DNA of 40,354 bases from Duganella radicis (GTDB lineage Bacteria > Pseudomonadota > Gammaproteobacteria > Burkholderiales > Burkholderiaceae_D), in assembly GCF_009720825.1 (NCBI RefSeq), contig NZ_WNKY01000052.1, positions 1 to 40,354 on the forward strand, read 5' to 3'. Below, piece after piece: positions 1 to 7,670 of this stretch. Position 1 is the stretch's first letter; every line of letters starts with the position of its first letter. A program made the translations under genes and the position numbers. Below the pieces are notes generated by a model that did no database searches, had not been told where the DNA came from, and was given only the letters and a program-made list of their open reading frames with translations.

Positions 1-111
1 GGCGGGCGCGGGGAGCGGTGCCGGCGCCGGCGTGGCGGGCGCGGCGGCGGCGCCCAGCGGCACGGCCAGCATCAGGGCGGTGTGGATCAGGAAGCGGACG
101 AGCAGGCGCAT
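1..111 (-). CDS. Exported protein, N-terminal fragment cut by window edge
   Basis: The ATG at 109-111 opens a frame that runs off the left edge. Its first 37 codons read as a signal peptide: MRLLVRF, then a hydrophobic stretch ending in GAAAA, followed by an Ala/Pro-rich linker. A CGGAG ribosome-binding site lies just upstream. The gene begins 97 bases after the stop of the cyanophycinase-family gene and runs the same way, so it may be the third gene of the same transcript. The mature domain is outside the window, so no function can be given. The Ala/Pro-rich start suits a periplasmic or secreted enzyme tethered by a flexible linker. Confidence 0.55.
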   Translation of the reverse strand, partial: MRLLVRFLIHTALMLAVPLGAAAAPATPAPAPLPAPA

Positions 112-191
112 ACGGGCTCCGGGCGGAAGTGGGACGCGAGGCTTATTGTACTAGCTCGACAGGCCCGCCGCCCGGCGCGGCGGCTCGGCGC

Positions 192-211
192 CTCAGTGAC
201 TCAGTGACTCA
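192..211. repeat. Short tandem repeat, 8-base unit CTCAGTGA
   Basis: CTCAGTGA occurs twice in a row, followed by a partial third copy (CTCAG). The array overlaps the stop codon of the cyanophycinase-family gene (209-211). It is short and may only reflect replication slippage. No hairpin or T-run is attached, so I do not read it as a terminator. Confidence 0.6.
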
Positions 212-1537
212 GCGGTAGCGGTACAGCGGCTGTTGCAGCTGAATCGGCCGGATATCCATGCGCAGCTTGAGCACGGAGTACGCCTCCACCTCGGTCGAGC
301 TGTAGCCGACGCTGTTGATGGTTTTGCTGAAACGGAACTCGAAGCCCAGCTCCGGGTTGAAATCGCGCGGATTGCCGAAGGCGATGCCGATGGCTTCCTG
401 CTGGGCGTTGTCGATCAGATTCACCATCAGATCCAGCACCGCGTTGTTGCCGAGGATGTCGTTGGTGTAGACCGGCTCGCGGGTGTCGGGCTGGTTCGGG
501 TCGAGCTTGTTGTCGGCCTTGTCCGGCGACGGCGTGAACTCGCGGCTCACGAGATTGAATTTATCGCCGCGGTCCAGATAGCTGATGGTGGCGTTGGAAA
601 TATTGAAGCCCTTGATGCCGCGGTCGGTGATGGCGGCCGACAAGTCCAGCAGCAGCGCGCCGCTGTAGCCGATGATCTCGACGTCGCGCTTGGCGTTGAC
701 CACCATGGCGGTGTTCTCGTCGATGCCGAGGCCGATCTGGTAGCCCTTCTTCAGCATCACCGGGATCATGCGCGCGAAGCGGCCGCGCACCAGCAGGTGC
801 TGGTCGACGAACACATCGTCGCCGATGAAGCCGAGGCCGGGGGCGATCTCGTGGCCGTCGTTGACGCCCTGCTTGAGCATGTCCAGCGTCGGCTTGGCGT
901 CGTAGAACATGGTGGTGCTCATGATGGCCGCGCCGGCGCTGGAGCCGGCCACCACGCCGCCGTCGCGGTACACGTCCCACACCGCGTCCAGCGCGGCGGT
1001 GTGCGAGCCGTCCGGGCGCACCAGCGCGCGCGTGATGCGCGCCTGGTCGCCGCCGGTGAAATAGATGCCGGTGGCCGAATGGATCATGGCCACGGTTTCC
1101 GGGTCCTCGGCCGCCTTGCGGTAGTCGCTGTTGGGCCAGGTCACCCCGAGCGGGATGGCGAAGGCCTGGGCGCCGTACTGGTTCAGCTTGTTGACCGTGG
1201 CCTGGGCGGCGTTTTCCGGGTTGATCGAGGCCGAGCCGAACACGCCGATGCGCGCGCCCTTGCCGCCGGCCAACTGCACGATGCGCTGCCAGACCTCGGC
1301 GTTTTCCGTGCGCAGGCCGCCGCCGATGATGACCAGGTTGCCCGCCGGCGGCGCCAGCACCGGCTTGGGCGGCGGCACCGCCTTGGCCGGCTTGCTGCTC
1401 TTGCCCGGCACCTGCACCTTGGGCACCGGCGTGGTCTGGATCGTCGTGGCCGCCTGCGCGGCGCAGGCCAGCGCCAGCAGCCAGAGCATGCACAGGTGCA
1501 GGCCCAGCTGCCGCAGCGTCAAACCAGTTACTTTCAT
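209..1537 (-). CDS. Secreted cyanophycinase-family peptidase (S51)
   Basis: Probably a 442-residue serine peptidase of the cyanophycinase branch of family S51. Enzymes of this kind cut multi-L-arginyl-poly-L-aspartate (cyanophycin) into beta-Asp-Arg dipeptides. Visible landmarks are a signal peptide (residues 1-29, ending AQA), a Pro/Lys-rich linker (about 38-65), an IIGGG strand (about 70-74), an FTGGDQ motif (160-165), and the nucleophile elbow GSSAG (198-202, Ser200 the likely nucleophile). The start at 1537 is preferred because it gives the signal peptide and follows a GGAAGGGG ribosome-binding site; an earlier in-frame start at 1576 only adds a charged stretch. The gene lies 58 bases after the TonB receptor stop, so the two are probably co-transcribed. 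Export indicates an extracellular or periplasmic enzyme, unlike cytoplasmic CphB. Family assignment is strong; the substrate is inferred, and related S51 dipeptidases remain possible. Confidence 0.88.
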   Translation of the reverse strand: MKVTGLTLRQLGLHLCMLWLLALACAAQAATTIQTTPVPKVQVPGKSSKPAKAVPPPKPVLAPPAGNLVIIGGGLRTENAEVWQRIVQLAGGKGARIGVFGSASINPENAAQATVNKLNQYGAQAFAIPLGVTWPNSDYRKAAEDPETVAMIHSATGIYFTGGDQARITRALVRPDGSHTAALDAVWDVYRDGGVVAGSSAGAAIMSTTMFYDAKPTLDMLKQGVNDGHEIAPGLGFIGDDVFVDQHLLVRGRFARMIPVMLKKGYQIGLGIDENTAMVVNAKRDVEIIGYSGALLLDLSAAITDRGIKGFNISNATISYLDRGDKFNLVSREFTPSPDKADNKLDPNQPDTREPVYTNDILGNNAVLDLMVNLIDNAQQEAIGIAFGNPRDFNPELGFEFRFSKTINSVGYSSTEVEAYSVLKLRMDIRPIQLQQPLYRYR

Positions 1538-1595
1538 GTTCCCCTTCCGATCAAGCCAATTGCCAGATGATACCAAGCAATTGCTTAAAAACGCA

Positions 1596-4337
1596 TTACT
1601 TGAACGCGTAATTTACACTGGCGTAGAGGCGGCGGCCGCGGACGTCGGTGTAGGTCGGGTCGTAGCCGGAGATGAAGTAAAACGCCTGGTTGGAGAACGG
1701 CGGCGCGGTGTCGAACAGGTTCTGGATGCCGGCGCGCAGCTTCAGGGCCTTGCTGGCCTGCCACGAACCGCTCAGATCCCACAGCGAATACGCCTTCACG
1801 CGGTTGGGCGCCACCACCGTGCCGCTGTTGGTGTCGACCGCCGAGTTCTGGTCCTCATAGCCGCTGGAATAGGTGTTCGACAGGGTGGCGGCCCACGGTC
1901 CCCGGTCCCAGTCGAAGCTGATGGTGTGGCGCCAGCGCTGCACCACGCCCTCGGTGACAAAGCGGCCCAGGTTGCTGACATAGGGGCTGTCGTGCTCGGT
2001 CTGCAACTTGGAGTCGGTGACATAGGTGCCGCTCAGGCGGCCGCCGAAGCGGCCGGCCCAGGTCTGCACGCCGCGGAAATCGATGGTCAGGTCGAGCCCG
2101 GCCGCCTTCTGGGCGCCGCGGTTTTCCTTGTACAGGTCGATATACTCGATCAGCTGGTCCTCGTCGCGGTGGATCAGGTTGGCGTACTTGACCGGGTTGG
2201 CCAGCAGCACGTCGTCGCCGATCTCGGCGATCAGGTCGGTGCGCTTGATGTTCCAGTAGTCGAGCGACAGCATCACCTGTTTCGACGGCTGCAACACCAC
2301 GCCCACCGAGAACTGGCGACTGCGCTCGGGCTTGAGGTTGGGGTTGGAATGGCGGTGGGTGATCCAGGCGTCGGCGCAGGCCGCGTAATCGTTGTCGACC
2401 GTGGCGCAATACACCGGGTCGGGCAGCGTGGCGGTGGCGCTTTCCTGGGTCGGGCGGTACAGGTCGGTCATCGACGGCGCGCGGAAGCCGCGTCCGGCCG
2501 AGGCGCGGAACAGCATGGTGTTGCTCGGCATGTAGCTGAGGCCGATTTTCGGGCTGGCGGCGCCGCCCACCACCTGGTAGTGGTCGTAGCGGGCCGACAG
2601 CTGGGCTTCCCACTGCTTGGTCAGCGGCAGCAGCAGCTCGCCGTACACCGCCTTGATGTTGCGGGCGTAGCTGGTGGCGGTGGCGCCGTCCGACCAGTCG
2701 TCGTTGTTGATGTTGTCGCTCATCAGCAGCGCCGACGGGTTGTAGTCGGTCTTTTCGCGCCGCAGCTCGCCGCCCAGCGCCAGCATGGCGTCGCCGCCGG
2801 CCAGCGCGCCGACCGCGTGCGACACCTTCCAGTCCAGCGAGTCCATGGTGCCGCGCGCGTGGCGCACCTCCTGGTTGACCTGGATGCTGTTGATCAGGTC
2901 CAGGCCGGCCTGGGTGGACGGGCCGAACGGGTTGATCAGGCCATCCTCGATGCCGGCCACCAGTTTGTCGTACAGCAGGTAGCCGTGGGTGTCGCGGTCG
3001 CGCACCACGTTGACGCTGTGGTTGAGGCCGATGTCATAGTCCCAGCCGTTGCGGCTGCCGCTCAGGCCGACCACATAGCGCTGGCTCTCGCTGACCACCT
3101 CCGAGGTGCGCTTGCCGGCCTCGGGGATGCGCATGCGCAGCTGGACGGTCGGGTCGCCGCCGGCCTCCTCCGAGCCGAGGTCGTAGCCGGCCAGGCCCGG
3201 CACCCGGGTGTAGTCGACGTAGACGCCGGTGATGCGCGCGGCCGAGGCCGCGTACCAGCTGCGCGCGCGGCTCAGCGCCACCTCGGCGTACAGCTGGTTG
3301 TCCGGATTGAGTTGCAGCACGCCGCGCGACAGCAGATTGGCCTTTTCCGTGCGCGGGTACAGCTCGGTGTCGCGCATGTAGTTGTAGGTGCAGCCATCGA
3401 CCCCGCCGATGCCGGCGGGCAGGTAGACGTTGGCCGGGCCGTTGCAGGTGGGCACCGAGGGATTGAACACGCGGCCGCTCAGCGGCTTGCCGTTGAGGGT
3501 GTAGCCGTGGTTGTTCAGGTAGTCGAGCTGGTCGCCGCTCAGGCGCACATTAGCCGGCGCGGTGACGCCGGACAGCAGGTGCGGCAGGCGCTCGGTGATG
3601 TGCAGGTCGTTGATGAAGCCGCGTTGCAGGGTCGACAGCGCGTCGGTGCGCTGGAAGTCGGCCACCGCGAAGATGTTGTAGCCATCCCTGGCCAGGTCGC
3701 CATGGCCGGCGGTCAGGCTGGCGGTGCGCTTGCCGGCGCCGCCCTCGCGGGTCTTGAGGCCATAGGCGTTCAGCTCGACGCCCTGGAAGTCCTTGCGGGT
3801 GATGAAGTTGATCACGCCGCCGATGGCGTCGGTGCCGTACAGGGCCGAGGCGCCGTCCAGCAGCACTTCGACGCGGGCGATGGCGGCCGCCGGGATGTTG
3901 TTGAGGTCGACGCCGGTGTCGTCGCCGGGCGAGGCGAAGTTGGCCATGCGGCGGCCGTTCAGCAGCACCAGGGTGGACGAGGTGCCGATGCCGCGCAGGT
4001 TGGCGCTGTTGAAGCCGCGCTGGTCCTTGCCGTCGGAGATGCTGCCGGCGTCGGTCAGGCCGTTGAGGTTGGCCGACAGGCGGGCCAGGATTTCGCTGGC
4101 GGTGGTGACGCCGACCTTGTCGATCTCGTCGCGGGTGATGACCTGCACCGGCAGCGCGGTTTCCGCCTCGATGCGCTTGATGGCCGAGCCGGTGATTTCC
4201 ACCCGCGGCAGCGGGGCGGCGGCCGGCGCGGCCGGCGCGCCCTGCGCGTCCTGCGCCACGGCCGGGGCCAGCAGGCCGGCAACCGCGCCCATGCCCAGCG
4301 CCAGGCGTACGGCGCGCGCCATCATGGTTGCTTTCAT
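1596..4337 (-). CDS. TonB-dependent outer-membrane receptor
   Basis: A 913-residue outer-membrane receptor for energy-dependent uptake. The start at 4337 is chosen because MKATMMARAVRLALGMG begins a signal peptide ending in AVAQ and a GGGAG ribosome-binding site sits 5 bases upstream; a start 12 codons earlier has neither feature. After a short Ala/Pro linker comes the plug domain (about residues 42-170, with VEITGSAIKR and PVQVITRDEID). The long beta-barrel contains a typical GRGFRAPSMTDLYRPT segment and ends in an aromatic strand (YASVNYAFK). The substrate cannot be read from the sequence. It is the first gene of a leftward unit whose next gene is the secreted cyanophycinase-family enzyme, which suggests uptake of a peptide or amino-acid-like product. 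No FecR/sigma pair is next to it. Confidence 0.93.
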   Translation of the reverse strand: MKATMMARAVRLALGMGAVAGLLAPAVAQDAQGAPAAPAAAPLPRVEITGSAIKRIEAETALPVQVITRDEIDKVGVTTASEILARLSANLNGLTDAGSISDGKDQRGFNSANLRGIGTSSTLVLLNGRRMANFASPGDDTGVDLNNIPAAAIARVEVLLDGASALYGTDAIGGVINFITRKDFQGVELNAYGLKTREGGAGKRTASLTAGHGDLARDGYNIFAVADFQRTDALSTLQRGFINDLHITERLPHLLSGVTAPANVRLSGDQLDYLNNHGYTLNGKPLSGRVFNPSVPTCNGPANVYLPAGIGGVDGCTYNYMRDTELYPRTEKANLLSRGVLQLNPDNQLYAEVALSRARSWYAASAARITGVYVDYTRVPGLAGYDLGSEEAGGDPTVQLRMRIPEAGKRTSEVVSESQRYVVGLSGSRNGWDYDIGLNHSVNVVRDRDTHGYLLYDKLVAGIEDGLINPFGPSTQAGLDLINSIQVNQEVRHARGTMDSLDWKVSHAVGALAGGDAMLALGGELRREKTDYNPSALLMSDNINNDDWSDGATATSYARNIKAVYGELLLPLTKQWEAQLSARYDHYQVVGGAASPKIGLSYMPSNTMLFRASAGRGFRAPSMTDLYRPTQESATATLPDPVYCATVDNDYAACADAWITHRHSNPNLKPERSRQFSVGVVLQPSKQVMLSLDYWNIKRTDLIAEIGDDVLLANPVKYANLIHRDEDQLIEYIDLYKENRGAQKAAGLDLTIDFRGVQTWAGRFGGRLSGTYVTDSKLQTEHDSPYVSNLGRFVTEGVVQRWRHTISFDWDRGPWAATLSNTYSSGYEDQNSAVDTNSGTVVAPNRVKAYSLWDLSGSWQASKALKLRAGIQNLFDTAPPFSNQAFYFISGYDPTYTDVRGRRLYASVNYAFK

Positions 4338-4381
4338 ATACTCTCCCTGATATTCGATCTGTAAATAATTCATTTAAGCTA

Positions 4382-4410
4382 ACTGTACGCACATGTAGCC
4401 AAAAACTCAA
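4382..4410 (-). promoter_or_regulatory. Candidate promoter of the TonB receptor operon
   Basis: Read on the minus strand, TTGAGT (4405-4410) and TACAGT (4382-4387) are 17 bases apart. Each matches four of six consensus positions. Transcription would start about 45 bases before the receptor ATG. This is a pattern match only. Confidence 0.4.
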
Positions 4411-4455
4411 GGAAGCGCCCCGCCTGCGATTTACTTTGTGAAAATAGTGCTACAT
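4393..4455. promoter_or_regulatory. Inverted half-sites ATGTAGC / GCTACAT in the divergent promoter region
   Basis: ATGTAGC (4393-4399) and its exact complement GCTACAT (4449-4455) face each other in the 150-base gap between the TonB receptor and the M14 gene. The left copy falls inside the spacer of the leftward candidate promoter, and the right copy overlaps the rightward candidate -10. The layout would suit one regulator controlling both operons. A 7-base inverted pair is expected roughly by chance in a region this size, so the evidence is weak. Confidence 0.25.
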
Positions 4456-4458
4456 ACT
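4430..4458 (+). promoter_or_regulatory. Weak candidate promoter for the M14-YfcC operon
   Basis: TTTACT (4430-4435) and CATACT (4453-4458) are 17 bases apart, each matching four of six positions. Transcription would start about 20 bases before the ATG at 4488. The match is poor. Confidence 0.25.
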
Positions 4459-4487
4459 CAACCCTTCACGAATCAGCGGGACTCGCC

Positions 4488-5624
4488 ATGCAAGCCATTA
4501 CTCATCCTTTATCCGGGCCGCACGCCAATGCCGCGTATGCGCTGACCAGTTTCCACTTCGGCGCGCCGGGCGGCGGCAAGAAGGTCTACATCCAGGGCTC
4601 GCTGCACGCCGACGAGGTGCCGGGCATGCTGGTGTCGCAATTCCTGCGCAGCGAGCTGGCGGCGCTGGAAGCGGCCGGCCAGATCCACGGCGAAATCATC
4701 CTGGTGCCGGCCGCCAATCCGATCGGGCTGGCGCAGGCCATCCACGGCGCGGCGTTCGGGCGCTTCGACCTGACCACCGGCGTCAACTTCAACCGCGCCT
4801 ACAAGCACGTGGCCAACGATCTGAAAAAATCGCTGGAAGGCAAGCTGGGCCAGGACGCGGCGGCCAACGTGGCGCTGATCCGCGAGCACGCGCGCGCCTC
4901 GATCGCCGACTGGCAGCCGGCCACCGACGCCGAGACGCTCAAGAAAACCCTGATGACGCTGGCGATCGACGCCGACATCGTGCTCGACCTGCATTGCGAC
5001 AACGAGGCGGTGCTGCACATCTACGCCGGCACGCCGCTGGCGGAGGCGATCGCGCCGCTGTCGGCCATCATGGGTTCGCACGCGACGCTGCTGGCCTACG
5101 AGGCCGGCGGCGAACCGTTCGACGAGGCGTGCAGCCGCCTGTGGTGGGATCTGGACAACCATTTCGCGCAGCGCTTCCCGATCCCGCCGGCCTGCCTGTC
5201 GACCACGGTGGAGCTGCGCGGCGAGATGGAGGTGAGCTACGCGCTGGCGCGCAAGGACGCGGCCGGCCTGCTGCAATTCCTGACCCTGAACGGCGTGCTG
5301 GGCGACGCGGCGGCGCAGGCGGCGGCAGCGGCGGCGGTGCCGGCGCCGCTGTGCGCGGCCACGCCGCTGGAAGGGGTGGAGCCGGTGTATGCGCCGCATG
5401 CCGGCATCCTGATCTACACGCGCGAGCTGGGCGCGAAGGTGGCGGCCGGCGACGCACTGGCCGACCTGATCGACCCGGTCAGCGGCGAGACCACGGTGCT
5501 GCGCGCCACGGTGGACGGCGTGTTCTTCGCGCGCAGCGCGCACCGCCATGTGATCCGCGGCATGAACGTCGGCAAGGTGGCGGGCGCCAGGGCTTATCGT
5601 GAGGGCGACCTGCTGAGCGCATGA
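4488..5624 (+). CDS. M14 succinylglutamate desuccinylase/aspartoacylase-family enzyme
   Basis: A 378-residue cytoplasmic zinc hydrolase of the aspartoacylase/succinylglutamate-desuccinylase branch of M14 (predicted deacylases). Zinc ligands are visible as HADE (His40, Glu43) and in DLHCDNE (His169); the likely catalytic Glu is Glu242 in TVELRGE. NFNRAY is the usual substrate-binding stretch. The C-terminal 80 residues (from about HAGILIYTREL) look like the small beta domain found in this group. Such enzymes cut an amide bond next to a carboxylate, for example N-acyl-aspartate or N-succinyl-glutamate. There is no signal peptide. Its stop overlaps the start of the YfcC-type transporter (ATGA), so the two are translationally coupled. 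Beside a cyanophycinase-family gene, an aspartyl dipeptide is an attractive substrate, but that is inference. Confidence 0.88.
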   Translation: MQAITHPLSGPHANAAYALTSFHFGAPGGGKKVYIQGSLHADEVPGMLVSQFLRSELAALEAAGQIHGEIILVPAANPIGLAQAIHGAAFGRFDLTTGVNFNRAYKHVANDLKKSLEGKLGQDAAANVALIREHARASIADWQPATDAETLKKTLMTLAIDADIVLDLHCDNEAVLHIYAGTPLAEAIAPLSAIMGSHATLLAYEAGGEPFDEACSRLWWDLDNHFAQRFPIPPACLSTTVELRGEMEVSYALARKDAAGLLQFLTLNGVLGDAAAQAAAAAAVPAPLCAATPLEGVEPVYAPHAGILIYTRELGAKVAAGDALADLIDPVSGETTVLRATVDGVFFARSAHRHVIRGMNVGKVAGARAYREGDLLSA

Positions 5625-7018
5625 TGAAGAAGAAACTCAAACTCCCGCACACCTTCGTCCTGCTGTTCATCATCCTGGCGCTGATCGCCGCGGCCACCTG
5701 GCTGGTGCCGGGCGGGAAGTACGACACCCATCTGGTCAACGGCAAGCAGCTGATCAATCCGGACAGCTTCCACTACATCGCCAGCAATCCGCAGGGGCTG
5801 GTGGCGCTGATGAAGGCGCCGATCAAGGGCTTTGTCGAGGCGGCGCAGATCATCGGCTTCGTGCTGATCGTCGGCGGCGCGTTCGCCGTGTTGCAGAAGA
5901 CCGAGGCGATCGACGCGATGATCAAGTCGCTGGCCAAGGCGCACGCGAGTTCGGCCTTCATCCAGAAGGCGCTGATCCCGGTGTTCATCACCCTGTTCTC
6001 GATCGGCGGCGCGACCTTCGGGATGAACGAGGAGGCGATCCCGTTCATCCTGATCTTCGTGCCGCTGGCGCTGGCGCTGGGCTACGACACGGTGGTGGGC
6101 GTGTCGATTCCGTTCCTGGGCTCGCAGGTGGGCTTCTCGGCGGCGTTCCTGAATCCATTCAACGTCGGCATCGCGCAGGGCATCGCCGGGGTGCCGGTGT
6201 TTTCCGGCTGGGGCTACCGGCTGATCGTGTGGGTGATCGCGACGACGGTGACCATCGCCTTCATGATGTGGTACGCGGCGCGCGTCAAGCGCGATCCGAC
6301 CCTGAGCCCGACCTACGCGCTGGATCTGGAAAAGCGCAAGGACTTGCCGGCGGGTGGCGTGGCCGACTTCCACGGCATGACCGCGCGTCACAAGCTGGTG
6401 CTGTGGATCTTCGCCGGCTCGCTGGCGGTGATGGTGTTTGGCGTGGTGCACTACGAGTGGTACATCGACGAAATCGCGGCCCTGTTCCTGTCGATGGCGA
6501 TCGTGATCGGGCTGGTGGGCAAGCTCGATTCGACCCAGATCGTGGAAGGCTTCATGCAGGGCGCGCGCGACCTGGTGGGGACGGCGCTGGTGATCGCGCT
6601 GGCGCGCGGCACGCTGGTGCTGGCGCGCGACGCCCACATCATCGACACCATGCTGCACGCGCTGATGCCGCTGGTGCAGTCGGCGCATCCGGTGTTCGCG
6701 GCGTGGAAAATGTTCGGCATCCAGACCGTGATCAACTTCTTCATCCACTCGGGCAGCGGACAGGCGGCGCTGACCATGCCGATCATGGCGCCACTGGCGG
6801 ACTTGGTGGGCGTGACGCGCCAGACCGCCATCCTGGCGTTCCAGTTCGGCGAATTCACCACGCCGATGATCCCGACCTCGGGCATCACGGTCGGCGTGCT
6901 GGCGTTGGCGCGCATTCCCTGGATCACCTGGGCCAAGTGGATGATCCCGCTACAACTGATCTACGCCGTGCTGGCGCTGGCCCTGCTGGTCCCGCCGTGC
7001 CTGATGAACTGGCAATGA
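5621..7018 (+). CDS. YfcC-family inner-membrane transporter
   Basis: A 465-residue polytopic membrane protein of the YfcC group in the ion-transporter superfamily, often annotated as putative basic amino-acid antiporters. It starts with a basic leader (MMKKKLKLPH) and a first membrane helix ending WLVPGGKYD. Characteristic segments are GGATFGMNEEAIPF, GSQVGFSAAFLNPFNVGIAQ and, in the second half, HSGSGQAALTMPIMAPLADL, which resembles the substrate hairpin of DcuC-like carriers. About 11-12 membrane helices are likely. The start at 5621 overlaps the M14 stop; the adjacent ATG at 5624 is equally possible. The coupling suggests it carries the substrate or a product of the M14 enzyme. Direction and substrate are unknown. 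Confidence 0.88.
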   Translation: MMKKKLKLPHTFVLLFIILALIAAATWLVPGGKYDTHLVNGKQLINPDSFHYIASNPQGLVALMKAPIKGFVEAAQIIGFVLIVGGAFAVLQKTEAIDAMIKSLAKAHASSAFIQKALIPVFITLFSIGGATFGMNEEAIPFILIFVPLALALGYDTVVGVSIPFLGSQVGFSAAFLNPFNVGIAQGIAGVPVFSGWGYRLIVWVIATTVTIAFMMWYAARVKRDPTLSPTYALDLEKRKDLPAGGVADFHGMTARHKLVLWIFAGSLAVMVFGVVHYEWYIDEIAALFLSMAIVIGLVGKLDSTQIVEGFMQGARDLVGTALVIALARGTLVLARDAHIIDTMLHALMPLVQSAHPVFAAWKMFGIQTVINFFIHSGSGQAALTMPIMAPLADLVGVTRQTAILAFQFGEFTTPMIPTSGITVGVLALARIPWITWAKWMIPLQLIYAVLALALLVPPCLMNWQ

Positions 7019-7106
7019 TCAAAAGCGCTGGCGCCCCGGGGATAGGTCTAAACTCTATATGTGGAACGCTGTTCACGCAAAGGCGCTGTTGCGGGGAGGA
7101 AGATCG

Positions 7107-7346
7107 ATGTCTAACTTTATTGAAAAATGCCTGGCGCGCAAAGCCTCGCCCGAGGATATCGATGACTACATCGATCAATGGCATGACAATCCCGGTAACC
7201 AAACGCTGCACGAATTCCTCGGTATGACGCGCGATGAATATGCCGGCTGGGTTGCCGACGCAGCAATCCTAGCGGCCATCATTAATTCGCGTAGAGTTTC
7301 CAAGGACAGCTCTTCTTCAGCGCTGCCGGACGAAACGGCCGGATGA
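7107..7346 (+). CDS. Small acidic protein of unknown function
   Basis: A 79-residue protein starting at 7107 after a strong GGGGAGGAAG ribosome-binding site. It reads MSNFIEKCLARKASPEDID, then DQWHDNP and LHEFLGMTRDEYAGWV, and ends in a Ser-rich tail. The LHEFLGM..DEY.. WV pattern resembles a family of small proteins that I recall near toxin-antitoxin loci, but I cannot name it with certainty and no toxin gene is next to it. Its base composition (about half GC by eye) is clearly lower than that of its neighbours, which suggests acquisition by transfer. No signal peptide or membrane segment is present. It is probably a monocistronic gene. Confidence 0.7.
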   Translation: MSNFIEKCLARKASPEDIDDYIDQWHDNPGNQTLHEFLGMTRDEYAGWVADAAILAAIINSRRVSKDSSSSALPDETAG

Positions 7347-7358
7347 ACTGGCAGTTAT

Positions 7359-7589
7359 TCAATCCAGCTGGCGGCGCGCGCGGCGGCGGCGCTCGATGCC
7401 AGGGCGGCGCTGGTTGGCCGCCTCGCCGGAGCGCCAGTCGCCGGCGCGCATCCAGCCTTCATTGCGGGGGCACTGAATCCAGATGTCGCGCCAGGCATTG
7501 CGCACACAGCCACATACCTCGTTGGCCCAGCCACGCGGCGTGACGAAAACGAGGCATTTTTCGAGGCAAAACGAGACAAAACGAGGCAT
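7359..7589 (-). CDS. Doubtful small reading frame, possible hypothetical protein
   Basis: From ATG at 7589 this frame encodes 76 residues with five Cys and seven Trp/Tyr/Phe-rich patches (for example GWANEVCGCVRNAW and CPRNEGWMRAGDW), and a basic tail RRRRARRQ. It converges on the small gene that ends at 7346. I recognise no family and see no clear ribosome-binding site. It may be chance coding in a GC-rich strand; it is listed because the composition of its first 50 residues looks more protein-like than other frames here. Confidence 0.2.
   Translation of the reverse strand: MPRFVSFCLEKCLVFVTPRGWANEVCGCVRNAWRDIWIQCPRNEGWMRAGDWRSGEAANQRRPGIERRRRARRQLD
7550..7588. repeat. Four CGAGRCA direct repeats, 10-12 base period
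   Basis: CGAGGCA begins at 7550, 7562 and 7582, with a CGAGACA variant at 7572. Spacings are 12, 10 and 10 bases, about one helical turn. The last three units are separated by AAA. The array lies about 80-115 bases upstream of the argH -10 box, next to a perfect palindrome. Helical phasing fits a protein-binding array, but no known binding motif is recognised. Confidence 0.6.
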
Positions 7590-7598
7590 GTGGTGGGG

Positions 7599-7616
7599 AT
7601 ACACAACCGTGTGTAT
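7599..7616. promoter_or_regulatory. Perfect palindrome ATACACA-ACCG-TGTGTAT, possible operator
   Basis: Seven-base arms are perfectly complementary around a 4-base centre. The element sits about 50 bases upstream of the argH -10 box and just after the CGAGRCA array. It has no T-run on either side, so an operator is more likely than a terminator. A partly similar TTGTATAG occurs 16 bases further on. The binding protein is unknown. Confidence 0.45.
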
Positions 7617-7664
7617 ATAGCCGGCATCAAGGTTGTATAGACAGGACTGATGGATTTTAGGGTT

Positions 7665-7670
7665 TATAAT
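7665..7670 (+). promoter_or_regulatory. argH -10 box (TATAAT)
   Basis: A perfect TATAAT lies 37 bases before the argH ATG. There is no good -35 at 16-18 bases; TAGACA (7638-7643) is 21 bases away. A weak or activator-dependent promoter would fit, given the repeats and palindrome upstream. Confidence 0.55.

Noticed and set aside
233..1570. A 445-codon open frame opposite the cyanophycinase-family gene
   Set aside because: His/Arg/Val/Ala-rich low-complexity antisense frame with no recognisable protein features; the opposite strand carries a complete family signature.
1131..4364. A 1077-codon open frame on the plus strand opposite the TonB receptor
   Set aside because: It is the GC-rich antisense shadow of the receptor gene: the translation is Val/Ala/Arg/Gly-rich with no domain, and it also crosses the cyanophycinase start region.
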